This document shows, piece by piece, positions 1-9,534 of a DNA stretch of 64,000 nt; positions within the stretch are counted from its first letter, which is position 1; the number at the start of each line of letters is the position of its first letter. Both the position numbers and the translations under genes were made by a program. Origin of the DNA: Streptomyces flavochromogenes (GTDB lineage Bacteria > Actinomycetota > Actinomycetes > Streptomycetales > Streptomycetaceae); NCBI RefSeq assembly GCF_000717595.1, contig NZ_JNZO01000002.1, positions 186,001 to 250,000 on the forward strand, in the 5' to 3' direction. The notes beneath the pieces are model-generated. The model was given only the letters and a program-made list of their open reading frames with translations, ran no database searches and was not told where the DNA came from.

Positions 1-364
1 CGGGCCGCATGGGCTGCCCGGTCTCCTTGTCGGCGACGCCGAAGGAGCGGATGTACGTGCCCTTGCCGGGCGCCGAGAGCCCGACTGTGACACCGGGGAC
101 GCCGGCCTCCTTCATGACGTCCTGGATCGCCTTGTCCAGGCGTTCGGTGACGGCCGGGGTGAGTTCGGGGAAGTCGCCCTGTGTCGAAGACGTCACGGGC
201 GCCAAGTAGGGCCCAGGGATCGAGGGTTGGGCCGCGGCCCGATAGGGGCCCGGGGTGGGTGGTTCGGCGGCGAGGGCGGTGCCCGCGCCCAGCGGGGCGG
301 CGAAGATTCCGAGAGCCGCGATTCCCGCGCAGACGCGCCTGCGGCATGTGCGTGAGTACCTCAC
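1..364 (-). CDS. Secreted serine hydrolase (beta-lactamase/D-Ala-D-Ala carboxypeptidase family), N-terminal part
   Basis: The gene enters from the left edge; only the first 121 codons are visible. The GTG start at 364 lies just behind an AGGAGG site. The protein opens with an Arg-rich stretch, a hydrophobic core (IAALGIFAAPLGAG) and an ALAA cleavage site, so it is exported. After a Pro-rich linker, residues about 65-120 read as the start of a class C beta-lactamase-like serine hydrolase: a helix of the type VTERLDKAIQDVMKEAGVPG, then GVTVGLSAPGKGTY and SFGVADKETGQPM, which in this family precedes the SxxK motif. The catalytic residues lie outside the window. Such enzymes trim peptidoglycan peptides or hydrolyse esters outside the cell; which applies cannot be told here. 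It is transcribed divergently from the gene at 522. Confidence 0.8.
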   Translation of the reverse strand, partial: MRYSRTCRRRVCAGIAALGIFAAPLGAGTALAAEPPTPGPYRAAAQPSIPGPYLAPVTSSTQGDFPELTPAVTERLDKAIQDVMKEAGVPGVTVGLSAPGKGTYIRSFGVADKETGQPMRP

Positions 365-521
365 GGCGGCCTCCTGCCGGCCGGGGACAACACTCCACTC
401 CCAGGCTAGGCCGGGGCGCCCCGCCTCGCACGGTGACTCAGCGGCGTGGTCTGTTACGTTGCCGATGCCCGGGCCACGGAAGAGGTGGGCCGGACCCGCG
501 AACGAGAGGGAGACCCGCACG

Positions 522-1184
522 ATGGCCGTCATCCACAAGACCACCATGCAGCCCACCAAGCTGGAACTGCTCACCGAGTGGCTCCCCACCCGCGCGTGGC
601 ACACGGGCGGGGAGGCGCGACCGGCGCGGGTCGGCGGGTTCCGGCTCGACGACCCGGCGGGCGAGGTCGGCATCGAGTTCATGGTGGTGACCGACGGCGA
701 GGGTGACGAGGCCACCGCGTACCTCGTCCCCCTGACGTACCGCGGAGAGCCGCTGGACGGAGCCGAGCACGCCCTCGTCGGCACCTCCGAACACGGCGTG
801 CTCGGCACGCGATGGATCTACGACGGCACTCACGACCCCGTGCTCGCGGCCCAGTTGCACGCGCTCCTCACCGGCCGCGCCCAGGCACAGGCCCAGTCCC
901 TGACCGACGCGCCGGACCTCACCGTCGCCGTCTCGCCGGTACCGGCGGACGGCACGGCCGCGGCGGAGCTCGTACGGGTCACGGACGGCCCGGACCACAC
1001 GGACGTGGTGGTGCGGACCGCCGACGCGGCCGCCCCGCTGACCCTGCGCGTCCGGCGGGTCCTCGGCGCCGGCACGGACCTGGCCCCGGGTGACGGCGGC
1101 GGAGTCACCGCCGAGTGGCGGCTCCCCGACGGAACCGCGGTCCGGGGCGTGTTCGCCGTCGCGGGCACCGGGACCGGGTCCTAG
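522..1184 (+). CDS. Stand-alone maltokinase N-terminal cap-like protein
   Basis: 220 residues from the ATG at 522. An upstream in-frame start exists at 255 but would cross the promoter region. The opening MAVIHKTTMQPTKLELLTEWLPTR followed by W-x-x-G, then FRLDDPAGEVGIE and AYLVPLTYRGEPLDGAE, matches my memory of the cap subdomain of mycobacterial/streptomycete maltokinase (Pep2/Mak). The GTSEHGVLGTRWIYDGTHDP segment belongs to the same fold. No kinase catalytic domain follows: the protein ends with a short second beta-rich region (about 130-220). Stand-alone caps are common in Streptomyces and have no established function. The next gene follows after 33 bp on the same strand. Confidence 0.7.
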   Translation: MAVIHKTTMQPTKLELLTEWLPTRAWHTGGEARPARVGGFRLDDPAGEVGIEFMVVTDGEGDEATAYLVPLTYRGEPLDGAEHALVGTSEHGVLGTRWIYDGTHDPVLAAQLHALLTGRAQAQAQSLTDAPDLTVAVSPVPADGTAAAELVRVTDGPDHTDVVVRTADAAAPLTLRVRRVLGAGTDLAPGDGGGVTAEWRLPDGTAVRGVFAVAGTGTGS

Positions 1185-1217
1185 CGCGGGCTTCGGAGAG
1201 GGCGGGGACCGGCGTTC

Positions 1218-1817
1218 ATGGGAGCGTCCATCGACGGATTGATCGAGGCACGAACGGCCGGCGCGGCCTGGGAGATGGAGGTGGATCTCTTCGACTTCGA
1301 CCTCGGGAAGCAGCGGTACGCGCGCGAGTGCCTGTTCGGTTTCGGCGGCGGACTCGGTGTGGACCGTCCCCTGTTCGACGCGCGGGGATGGCCGGAGGAC
1401 TCCTGCGACGAGGTACCGAAGCGGTGTGACGAACTGAACCACAGCCACTCCTACGCGACCTGGGCCGAGATCGCGGCGGTCGACTGGGACGCGCCGGTCT
1501 GCGACGCCCCCGACGGACACCGGGTGGGGGAGTGGCGGCCGGGGCCGGACGGCGCACTCGTCCTGCGCGACGTGCTCTGGACGCCGGCCGAGGTGGACGC
1601 CACGGCGACGGAGCTCTTCGGCGAGGAACTGTGTCCCCATGAATGGCCACCGGGCGGCGAGGTCCGGCTGAACGGCGCCGTCTACCGTCCGGTGGTCCTC
1701 ACGCCCGGGATGATCGTTCCGCCGGACGGCGACTGGGCGCCGGTGTGGGCGTCGATGCGGTCTCTCGCGGCCGAACACGGCGACGAGAACGTCCGGCTGG
1801 TGGTCTGGTTCGGCTGA
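1218..1817 (+). CDS. Hypothetical protein, aspartate/tryptophan-rich
   Basis: 199 residues from the ATG at 1218, preceded by a purine-rich GGAGAGGGCGGGG. No signal peptide or membrane segment. It opens MGASIDGLIEAR and continues with a strongly acidic beta-like sequence. A His-rich stretch (NHSHSYATW, about residues 72-82) and the FGEELCPHEWPP segment could hold a metal, but no named family is recognised. It may be co-transcribed with the maltokinase-cap gene 33 bp upstream. It converges with the trypsin-like gene at 1859. Confidence 0.7.
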   Translation: MGASIDGLIEARTAGAAWEMEVDLFDFDLGKQRYARECLFGFGGGLGVDRPLFDARGWPEDSCDEVPKRCDELNHSHSYATWAEIAAVDWDAPVCDAPDGHRVGEWRPGPDGALVLRDVLWTPAEVDATATELFGEELCPHEWPPGGEVRLNGAVYRPVVLTPGMIVPPDGDWAPVWASMRSLAAEHGDENVRLVVWFG

Positions 1818-1858
1818 GCGCCCCGGGCGGGACCCTGGCCCGACGCACAGGCCGCACC

Positions 1859-2941
1859 CTAGACCCAGTTGACCTCCGCCGCGGCCAGCAGCGGGTCGTC
1901 CACCAGCTCCCACAGCGGGACCGCGAAGTTGCCCGTGCCGTAGCGGCCGCCGAAGTGGAGGCCGAGGACACGGTGGTCGGCGAGGTCGAACACCGGGGAT
2001 CCGCTGTTGCCGCCGAGGGTCGAGCAGTCGTGCTTCAGGACCAGGCCGCCCGGGGTGAACTCGGTGGCCGCACCCGGCTGGAGCCGCTTCACGTTGTAGA
2101 CGTCCATGAAGATCCGGCGCATCGACTCCGGCTCGTTGCGCCGGCCGTCCCAGGCCGGGTAGCCGACCACGTACACCTGGCGGCCCGGGACGCTCGCCGG
2201 GGCGTCGGCCGCGACCGCGAGCGGGGCGGGCAGGGAGCCGTCCGCCGACGGTTCGATCCGGAGCAGCGCCATGTCGACGTCCGGATGGATGCCGATGATC
2301 TCCGTGATCTCGTACGGCACCGAAGCCCCGGGCGGCGGCTCTCCCGCGAGCGGCAGCTCCTCCGCCGGGTCGACCCGCGCCGACATCCCGTAGTCGAAGG
2401 TCCACCGGCCGTCGCCGTTCGCCGACCGGGCGAACTCCACCGCCACATGACGGTTCGTCATCACCGCGCGGGGGCCGACGACGAAGGCCGTGCCGACCCA
2501 GTCCAGGCGCGGATGGCCGGACACCTCCACCCGGCCGACCCGGGCCAGGGACTCGCGGATCGCGGGCCGTTGGCCGTCGAGGACCGCCCACTCGTCGTGC
2601 TGCGGGGCGAAGTCCTGGCGCTGCACGAGGATCGCCGGGCGTCCCTCCATGAGCACGATCGCCTCCACACCGAACGACTCGTCGCCGTCGAGCTCGTCCT
2701 CCCGGTGCGTGGCCAGCTTCTCGAGACCGCTGACCCCGGCCTCCAGGACGCGCGCCCGTTCCTCGCGCGCGAAGCGGGAGATCTCGGAGGCCGGCGCCGC
2801 GGCGGCGGGGAGCTCGAAGGTGGACTCGGTGATCTCCGCCTCCAGTTGGCCGCGCACCCGCGCGGCGACCTCTTGCAGATCCCCGAAGATCCGCTCGGTG
2901 GCGGTCGCGACCGGCGACACACCCCGTGATCCGTTCGGCAT
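1859..2941 (-). CDS. Trypsin-like serine protease with helical N-terminus
   Basis: 360 residues without a signal peptide, so a cytoplasmic protease. Residues about 13-85 are predicted helical (RIFGDLQEVAARVRGQLEAE and a later SEISRFAREERARVLEAG). The C-terminal two thirds is a V8/trypsin fold with a complete triad: His165 in TNRHVA, Asp223 in DVDMALLRI and Ser313 in GGNSGSPVF. Family knowledge: such cytoplasmic trypsins occur as effectors or adaptors in bacterial STAND/NTPase conflict systems. The start at 2941 is 7 bp from the stop of the STAND-trypsin gene, so the two form one operon. Catalytic residues appear intact; the substrate is unknown. Confidence 0.85.
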   Translation of the reverse strand: MPNGSRGVSPVATATERIFGDLQEVAARVRGQLEAEITESTFELPAAAAPASEISRFAREERARVLEAGVSGLEKLATHREDELDGDESFGVEAIVLMEGRPAILVQRQDFAPQHDEWAVLDGQRPAIRESLARVGRVEVSGHPRLDWVGTAFVVGPRAVMTNRHVAVEFARSANGDGRWTFDYGMSARVDPAEELPLAGEPPPGASVPYEITEIIGIHPDVDMALLRIEPSADGSLPAPLAVAADAPASVPGRQVYVVGYPAWDGRRNEPESMRRIFMDVYNVKRLQPGAATEFTPGGLVLKHDCSTLGGNSGSPVFDLADHRVLGLHFGGRYGTGNFAVPLWELVDDPLLAAAEVNWV

Positions 2942-2948
2942 GGTTCAC

Positions 2949-5900
2949 TCACCTCGGGTTCCCGTTGCCGTGCGTCCTGTCCGTCCCGTTCGTGACGTTC
3001 ACCGGGCGCGCCGGAGCCGGCCGGCCCGACTGGGCCGCCATGATCTCCTCGTACAACTCCGGCGTGAACTCCTGGAGATGGGCGAGGATGCCGCTCATCT
3101 GGGTGCCGACGTTCACGAAGCGTGTCCTGGCGCCCTGGAACTCGACCTCGTCCACCTTCCGCGTCCCGCGGTGCAGCCCCACCACCGTCCAGTCGTCGAG
3201 GCAGACCGGGGAGCCCGACGAGCCGCCGCGGGTGTCGGTGAAGTACAGGATGTCGTGCTCGTCGGCCCGGTAGACCAGGTTGTTGCGCAGCGCGACCCGC
3301 TTCGGCAGCCCGCCCGGGTGCTGGATGATGTTGACGGGGACGCGCTGCCGCTCGCGGACGAGCAGCGGCCGGGTGGCGACCCGGAGGGTGGGGCGGCTCG
3401 CCTGGTCGGGGGAGAGCCGGACGATGGCGTAGTCCAGGCCCGCGTCCCAGGCGGCGAGCTCACCGGCCGTGGCCTCCGGGGCGGCGGCCGCGTTCTCGAC
3501 GAAGTCGAAGCGGGAGCGGGACATGAGCGCCTGGAGGCGCAGGTCCTCGTCGCTGACATACGGACGATCGCCCGGCTGCTCGGCGGAACGAGCCATCACC
3601 ACATGGTGGTTGGTGATGAGGAGGTCGGGGGCGATCATCCAGCCCGTGCCGCCGTGCGGATAGGACGGCAGCAGCGGCGCTCCCGACTCGTACGGGGGGA
3701 TGCGCAGGAGGGCGACGGAGGCACCGGCCCGGATCCCGCCGTGCAGGAACTCGTACGGCACGGTGTCGTCCTGGAGGACGATCTCCTCCTTCATCTCCCC
3801 GGGCATCATCTCCGCCGGGAGCTCCGCCTCACCGGTGATCGCGCGGGCGACGGTGTCGAGGGCGCCCTGCAGGACGGCTCGCGGTCCCGGTTCACGGGTC
3901 TGCTCGATGGCGTTGTGCAGCCAGATCTCCAGCGGCACCAGACCGTCGATGAGCCGTTCGACCTGGTTCATCGCGTTCAGGTCGGCGTGGATCTGCTCCC
4001 GGGGGTCGTTCAGCTGTTCGAGCGTGGCCGTGAAGTTGCCGGGAATGCCCTTGAGGAGGGCGGAGCGGACGGCCCGGTCCGCGAGACCGGCCTCCATGGC
4101 GGCGTTGCGGACCCGGACGAGTTCCTGCTGGCGGAGGAACGGCTTCTTGCGGAGCGCGGCCCCGGCGGCGGTCGGCGGCGGGCGCGTCCACAGCCCTCCA
4201 CCGCCCCCCTCGCCCTCGGAGACGCGTTCGAACCCGGTTCCCGAGCCGGCCCCCGGCATCGCGCCGCGCGGCGGCGGGCCCGTGTCCATCGCGGAGGCGA
4301 CGCCGAGCAGCAGGTCCCCGCTGCCGTCCCGGAGCGTCAGCACCTGCCGGGCGACACTGTCCAGGGTGCCGCGCCGCCGCGCCTCCCACAGGTCCCGCTC
4401 GATGCGGTCACGGTCGAGCCGGGCCGCGTCGGCGGGAGACGCGGAGCCCTCCCCGGCGGCCGACTCGAGGATGCGGGCCAGCGGCTCACGGAGTCCCGGC
4501 TCGTCGACGAGAGTGGTGTCGATCCAGCGGGCGAGTTCGGTCACCACCGCTTCCTCGTCCGCCGGCAGCCCCACCAGCCGCAGGGTGTGCTCCAGCAGCT
4601 GGGGGTCCTCGGGACAGGCCGTGGCGGCCGCCGTACGCGCCAGCGACGGCTGCCTGGCCAGATCGGCGTCGGGCATCCCCCGGAGCGTCCTGGCGAGCCG
4701 CTCACGCGCCGGGGCGGCATCGACGTCCGCGAGGTCGGCGAGCCGCGACCGGGCGACGAGCACCCCCAGGGACTCGAACGACAGCCCGAGCCCCGCCGCG
4801 ATGTCCTCCGCCTCCTGGAGGTCCCGGTCGGCGTCCGCGAAGTCGCCCGTGTCCTGCGCGAGCCGTGCCGACAGCTGCAGCAGTTCGAGCTGGGTCTCCG
4901 CGCAGCCCGCCTGCGCCGCCCCGTTCACGGCCCGCTCGGCGGTCGCCCGCGCCTCGGCCGTCCGCCCGGAGCGGGCGAGGGTCTCCGCGAGCAGCGCGTG
5001 GAGCCGGCTGCACGGCGTCCACGGCCGTCGCTCGGAGAGCCGCTGCGCCGCCGCCTCCACGTACCCCTGGGTGAGCAGGTCCTCGACCTCGCGTGCGGCG
5101 ATCCGCTCCCAGTCCTCCTGGTCGGCCCCGGTCATGATCTGGTCGGGCACATGGCCGCCGATCCTGCCGAGGAGGAACGCCGCCGACCGGTCGGGCATCT
5201 CCTTGTGCGTCGAGCCGCCCAGGTAGGCGGCGACGCCAGGCTCCCAACGCGCCTCGACCGTACGGGGGTTCTCGCCGAGCCGCAGCCGGTGATAGATCTC
5301 CTCGGCACGGTTCCGGGACCCTTCGAGGGCCGCGTAGTGGGCGACGGCGCTGCGGTCCACGGCCCGCATCAGATCGGTCCGCGCGCTGTCCGTGAGGCGC
5401 AGCATGATGGCCCGCAGATCGGACCGGTGCCGGATGGCGTCGGGCCCCGCCGACTCCATCAGGTCGACCCGGGAGGTGAGCAGCCCGTAGAGGCGGCGGG
5501 CCTCTCCGGTGGTCTCGACGTGGAGCCCCGCCGGACCGGCGAGCACCTCACGGACCAGCTCGGGGGTGATGAAGCGCAGCGCCAGACCCGCTTGCACGAG
5601 CGCCCGGAGGTCGTCCTCCGCGATGTGCTTGAGGATGCGGTCGTACAGCGTGCCCTGGATGAGCATCTGGTCGACCTGCCGGTCGAAGTACCGCCGCCGG
5701 GAAGGCAGTCCGCGCAGGAGGCCGCCGAGCGACGAAGGGGCGGCCTCGCCCGCCGAGACCGCCGTACGGGCCGCCAGCTTGAGGCTCAGCGGGTGGCCGC
5801 CGATCCGGTCGGCGAGGTCCTCGGCGAGCCTCTCGTCGACGACGCCCGAGGACATCAGGAGGTCCACGGAGGCCTGGTGGTCGAGCTCGGTGAGCTCCAT

Positions 5901-8474
5901 CGTGCGAGGGGTCAGGACTCGGGCCGGATGATCGATGGGCGCCCGCCCGGAGACGATGAACCGCAGGCGCGAGTAGGCGGCCCGCAGCGCCGTCCAGATC
6001 GCCCACATCCGGCCGAGGACGGGCGAGCCGCGGTACTGCGCCTCCTCGAAGGAGTCGATGACGACGACGAGCGGCGGCGGCGTGCCGCCGGGCGCCGGGC
6101 GGACGGCCTCGGCGACCAGGGACGCGATCCGGTGGGCGAGGTCCTGCTCGTGGGCGCTCGCCCGGGCGTGGAACTCGGTCGAGTAGTCGCGGCCGAGCGT
6201 GGCCCGGGTGCCGGCCAGTTGGTGAAGCTCGTCGAGCTCGTCGCGTTCGCCGCGCTGGGTCGCCGCCGTCCGCTCGCACTCGTCGGCGAGCGCCTCGAAG
6301 GACGGCCGGAGCGCGGGAAGGCGGACGCCGAGCTGCCGGGCCATCTCGGCGATCACGGTGGCCGGTTCGTGGACGGAGAGCGTGGGACGCGCGAAGTCGA
6401 TGTAGGCGAAGGGGAATCCGGTGGGCGAGGCGGCCAGGGCGTCGACGAGGAACTTGGCGAGCAGGGTGCTCTTGCCGATGCCGCCGACGCCGTGGAGGAG
6501 CACCGGGGGCTCCGCGGGCTCCTCGGGGAGCGCGATGTAGGCGTGCAGGGAGTCGAGTTCGGCGGCGCGGCCGTGGAAGGTGCCCCGGATCAACCGGTGC
6601 ATCGGCTGGAGCAGCCGGGCCGTCTCCAGGCGGTGCTGCACGGCGTCGACGGAGGGGAGCCCGGTCACGCCCGGCACCCGGCTGAGCCAGAGCACGGCCT
6701 GGAGGGTGTCGGACAGCTCCTCGACGTCGTCCAGGGGAGGGACGGCCGCCGCGGGGACAGGGGAAGGCGCGGCGGCACGGGCAGGCGCGGAGGTCGGTGC
6801 GGTCACGGAGGCGGGTGCCGTCAGGGAGGGCGGTGCGGTGGGGGCGGCGGTCGCGATGGCGAGCGGTCCGCCCTGGAGGTGTGGGGACGCCTCCGGGGGG
6901 AGGCCCGTGCCCGTACCGGTGAGCAGGGCGGGGGTCGTCTCCGGAGGGAGCCCCGTGCCCGTGCCCGTGAGCAGGGCCAGAGCGGTGCGCTCGGGGCCGG
7001 GGCCCTCCGGGCACAGATCCATATTCGACCGCAGCACGCTCAGAGCGGCTTCGGGACCCGCGAGGCCCGCCAGGGTCTCCTCGCGGACGTCCGGCTTGAG
7101 CGTCCAGACCATGGCCCCGGGGGAGGGCAGCGCGGTGCAGTCGTCGACGAGTTCCAGGACGGCCCGCCCGGTGGGCCGTTCCTCGCCGGGCAGCCGCAGC
7201 AGCGCGGGGTCGAACTCCTGGAGCAGACAGGCGGCCTCGCGGTAGGAGCGGCGGGGATCCGGCAGCGCGCCGGCGGGGGAGGTGAGGCTCACACGCAGTG
7301 CGTCCCGCAGCTGGTGGGCGGCCTCGCCGTCCGGTGAGGCCGGCGGTGGCAGGGCCCGGTGGAGCCGTACGACGTCCTCCACCGCCGTGCACAGCCGGCG
7401 CATGTAACTGTCGCCGTTCGAGGGTGAGTCGACCGCGCGCAGGACCTCGGCCACGGCCGTGTCCGTCAGCTCCCCCACGGCCCCCTCCTGCCCGGGCGGT
7501 GCCGCGTCCGTGAAGAACTCCCGGAAGAAGTCCCGGAGATCGCCCTCGTCGGTGAGTCGGGTGGTGTCCCGGCACTCGTTCTTGCGCACCTCGTACGGGA
7601 GTTGACGCATCGTCGTGGCGTATCCGAGCAGTACCAGACGGGGCACGGTATCGGCCCGCACCGGAGTGTGCTCGTAGATCGCCCGCGCCAGGACCCCGAT
7701 GGCGTCCCACACGTCCGCGTGCGGGTCCAGCCGGTCGCAGTCGTCCAGGACCAGCCAGAAGCGGTCCTCGGCGGCCGTCGCCCGCGCGACGATCCGGTGC
7801 GCGGCATCCTCCAGGGTCGGCAGTGGATCGTTCAACCGTGTGGGGTTCAACGGGAAACCGTTGGTCTCGGGACCCGCCACGAAAGCCGAGAGCCGTTCCA
7901 TCAGCCGTTCCGCCGTCGAGGTGCGGGACAGCGTCACCCGTACCGGACGGAAGTCGTGGTGCTGGCCGAGATGACGGATGAGCTCGTACGTGTACGAGCG
8001 GCCGCTGTCCGGGGGACCGTCGACCACCAGCACCGTCTGCTCCGGGTCGGCGAGGAAGCCGCGCAGCTTCTGCCGCAGCTCGGTGCGGTTCAGGAAGACC
8101 TCCGTGCCGTGCTTCAGGAGCAGGCTGTCGAACGGGTCCCGCGGGGAGCGCCGCAGCCGCTCGTCCTCCCGCAGCCGGGTGAGCAGGTTCCGCGCCTCGG
8201 CGCCCTGTTCGAAGGCGTGCGGATCGTCGATGGCGGCGAGCGCGTCGAGACCGGCGAGGACGACGAGGAGCCGGCGCTGGTGGGCGATGTCCCTGCGGGC
8301 CGCCGCGACCACCAGGAGGGCATTGCGGTCGGCGTCCGGGGTGAGTGGCAGGTCGTCGACGAAATCGGCCGGAAGCCCGGCACGCAACAGTCGTTCGCGG
8401 GGCTCCGGGGTGTCGAGGAGATGGTCCCGCACCCAACTGGCGACGAGCCCCCACTCGGTCTCGGTGAGCGGCAT
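2949..8474 (-). CDS. Giant STAND/NACHT-type P-loop protein with C-terminal trypsin domain
   Basis: 1841 residues. Order read from sequence: an N-terminal helical region (1-100; RERLLRAGLPADFVDDLPL and LLVVLAGLDAL resemble an effector-associated domain); a first P-loop module with GPPDSGRS (153-160) and WLVLDDCDRL; a linker rich in repeated GTGTGLPPE; a second P-loop module with GVGGIGK (Lys668) and VVVIDSFEEA (Asp807); TPR-like helices (about 1150-1350); a second effector-associated-like helical block (about 1440-1545, LVRVRNAAMEAGLADRAVRS); and a trypsin domain with His1624 (TNHHVV), Asp1681 (LDYAIVRL) and Ser1753 (GGSSGSP). The first P-loop has Arg where Walker A normally has Lys, so it may not hydrolyse ATP. 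Inference: a nucleotide-gated sensor that switches on a fused protease. It leads an operon with the trypsin gene at 1859; the NUC1-type gene lies 172 bp upstream on the same strand. Confidence 0.85.
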   Translation of the reverse strand: MPLTETEWGLVASWVRDHLLDTPEPRERLLRAGLPADFVDDLPLTPDADRNALLVVAAARRDIAHQRRLLVVLAGLDALAAIDDPHAFEQGAEARNLLTRLREDERLRRSPRDPFDSLLLKHGTEVFLNRTELRQKLRGFLADPEQTVLVVDGPPDSGRSYTYELIRHLGQHHDFRPVRVTLSRTSTAERLMERLSAFVAGPETNGFPLNPTRLNDPLPTLEDAAHRIVARATAAEDRFWLVLDDCDRLDPHADVWDAIGVLARAIYEHTPVRADTVPRLVLLGYATTMRQLPYEVRKNECRDTTRLTDEGDLRDFFREFFTDAAPPGQEGAVGELTDTAVAEVLRAVDSPSNGDSYMRRLCTAVEDVVRLHRALPPPASPDGEAAHQLRDALRVSLTSPAGALPDPRRSYREAACLLQEFDPALLRLPGEERPTGRAVLELVDDCTALPSPGAMVWTLKPDVREETLAGLAGPEAALSVLRSNMDLCPEGPGPERTALALLTGTGTGLPPETTPALLTGTGTGLPPEASPHLQGGPLAIATAAPTAPPSLTAPASVTAPTSAPARAAAPSPVPAAAVPPLDDVEELSDTLQAVLWLSRVPGVTGLPSVDAVQHRLETARLLQPMHRLIRGTFHGRAAELDSLHAYIALPEEPAEPPVLLHGVGGIGKSTLLAKFLVDALAASPTGFPFAYIDFARPTLSVHEPATVIAEMARQLGVRLPALRPSFEALADECERTAATQRGERDELDELHQLAGTRATLGRDYSTEFHARASAHEQDLAHRIASLVAEAVRPAPGGTPPPLVVVIDSFEEAQYRGSPVLGRMWAIWTALRAAYSRLRFIVSGRAPIDHPARVLTPRTMELTELDHQASVDLLMSSGVVDERLAEDLADRIGGHPLSLKLAARTAVSAGEAAPSSLGGLLRGLPSRRRYFDRQVDQMLIQGTLYDRILKHIAEDDLRALVQAGLALRFITPELVREVLAGPAGLHVETTGEARRLYGLLTSRVDLMESAGPDAIRHRSDLRAIMLRLTDSARTDLMRAVDRSAVAHYAALEGSRNRAEEIYHRLRLGENPRTVEARWEPGVAAYLGGSTHKEMPDRSAAFLLGRIGGHVPDQIMTGADQEDWERIAAREVEDLLTQGYVEAAAQRLSERRPWTPCSRLHALLAETLARSGRTAEARATAERAVNGAAQAGCAETQLELLQLSARLAQDTGDFADADRDLQEAEDIAAGLGLSFESLGVLVARSRLADLADVDAAPARERLARTLRGMPDADLARQPSLARTAAATACPEDPQLLEHTLRLVGLPADEEAVVTELARWIDTTLVDEPGLREPLARILESAAGEGSASPADAARLDRDRIERDLWEARRRGTLDSVARQVLTLRDGSGDLLLGVASAMDTGPPPRGAMPGAGSGTGFERVSEGEGGGGGLWTRPPPTAAGAALRKKPFLRQQELVRVRNAAMEAGLADRAVRSALLKGIPGNFTATLEQLNDPREQIHADLNAMNQVERLIDGLVPLEIWLHNAIEQTREPGPRAVLQGALDTVARAITGEAELPAEMMPGEMKEEIVLQDDTVPYEFLHGGIRAGASVALLRIPPYESGAPLLPSYPHGGTGWMIAPDLLITNHHVVMARSAEQPGDRPYVSDEDLRLQALMSRSRFDFVENAAAAPEATAGELAAWDAGLDYAIVRLSPDQASRPTLRVATRPLLVRERQRVPVNIIQHPGGLPKRVALRNNLVYRADEHDILYFTDTRGGSSGSPVCLDDWTVVGLHRGTRKVDEVEFQGARTRFVNVGTQMSGILAHLQEFTPELYEEIMAAQSGRPAPARPVNVTNGTDRTHGNGNPR

Positions 8475-8646
8475 ACCGCACCTGCCCGGCGCTCTTGGCG
8501 CAGCGCCGGTCGCTCCGGCGCCGGGACGTGAACTGATCGGGCCGGACGGCCCGTCCCTCCCATCGTTTCACCGGCCCGAAGGGGTCGCAATCGCTGTGGG
8601 GGCGCGGCGGCGAAGGCCTGGACCGGGCACGGGGGCGCCCCTCGGC

Positions 8647-9534
8647 TCAGGGGTGCAGCACGAGGTCCCCGTACGACTCCAGCCGCCGCCACCGCTCCTC
8701 GGGCGCCCGCGTCGCCGGCATCACGTCCACGTCGGGCAGCGGCCCGAACTCCAGCTCGGTGATCTCCGCGACGTCCGAGACGGGCACCTGGTACGTACGG
8801 AACGGGCCGAGCGGCGGCGGCGCGCCGGTCGTCGCCCCCGCGAGCGCCCGCTCCGCGTCCCGGCTCAGGTCGGGGCTCTGGTCGAGCACGTACGCGGCCG
8901 CCGCGAGCGCCCCGTCCTGGAGGAACGCGGCCACCTTCCAGAACCGCATCGGCACCTGGATCCCCCGGTACGGCGGGTCGGAGTCGTGGAGCACCGGGCC
9001 CGTGAGGACGGTCAGCCTCCGGTCGTAGACGGCGGCGTGGTCGAGCAGGTAGTTCTCCAGGCCCTGCCAGAGCTGCTTGCCCTGGTTGAAGACATCCGCC
9101 TGGGGAGCGGCGTTGGTGAAGTGGAAGGTGTCCGTGTTGGCGCGGGCGGCCAGGGCCGAGGGCCCCCAGACCGGGTCGAGCCGGCGGACCAGATGGCCGC
9201 GGTCGAGGCTGTTGTTCCGGTAGATGTCTTCGCCCGCCTGCTGCTCGTCGGGCAGCCGCGGGTCGAACTGCCAGACGTCGTCGCGGGGCACGTCCTCAAG
9301 GAGCTCCCGCCCCTCGACGCACACGGCCGTCGAGGCCGCGAGACGTCGGTCGGGCCGGAAGACCACGGTGAAGTGGGTGTACGGCAGGATCACCGTCCCG
9401 ATCGACTGCCGGACCGGAAGCGGCAGCGGGACGACCGGTCCGAGGAAGGCCTCGTCGTAGCCGGTGCGGTCGGCGAGCGCTGCGCGGCGGGCGTCGTCCG
9501 TGCCCGGAGGGAGGTGGGGATCGGAAGGCTTCAT
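8647..9534 (-). CDS. NUC1-type DNA/RNA non-specific endonuclease
   Basis: 295 residues from the ATG at 9534; no strong ribosome-binding site precedes it, so the start is provisional. The motif DRGHLVRRLD (His114) and FHFTNAAPQ (Asn141) are the general base and Mg-binding Asn region of the beta-beta-alpha-metal NUC1/Serratia nuclease family. IYRNNSLDRGH and LTGPVLHDSDPPY also fit. There is no signal peptide, unlike secreted Serratia-type nucleases, so it would act inside the cell. It shares a 120-bp divergent promoter region with the caspase-like gene, and it reads toward the STAND-trypsin gene 172 bp downstream. Inference: a nucleic-acid-destroying effector of the locus. Confidence 0.85.
   Translation of the reverse strand: MKPSDPHLPPGTDDARRAALADRTGYDEAFLGPVVPLPLPVRQSIGTVILPYTHFTVVFRPDRRLAASTAVCVEGRELLEDVPRDDVWQFDPRLPDEQQAGEDIYRNNSLDRGHLVRRLDPVWGPSALAARANTDTFHFTNAAPQADVFNQGKQLWQGLENYLLDHAAVYDRRLTVLTGPVLHDSDPPYRGIQVPMRFWKVAAFLQDGALAAAAYVLDQSPDLSRDAERALAGATTGAPPPLGPFRTYQVPVSDVAEITELEFGPLPDVDVMPATRAPEERWRRLESYGDLVLHP

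Noticed and set aside
2490..7337. A 1615-codon plus-strand open frame across the STAND gene
   Set aside because: It is the complementary-frame shadow of the 1841-residue minus-strand gene. The minus frame has motifs and a proper start; this one is low-complexity Arg/Gly text.
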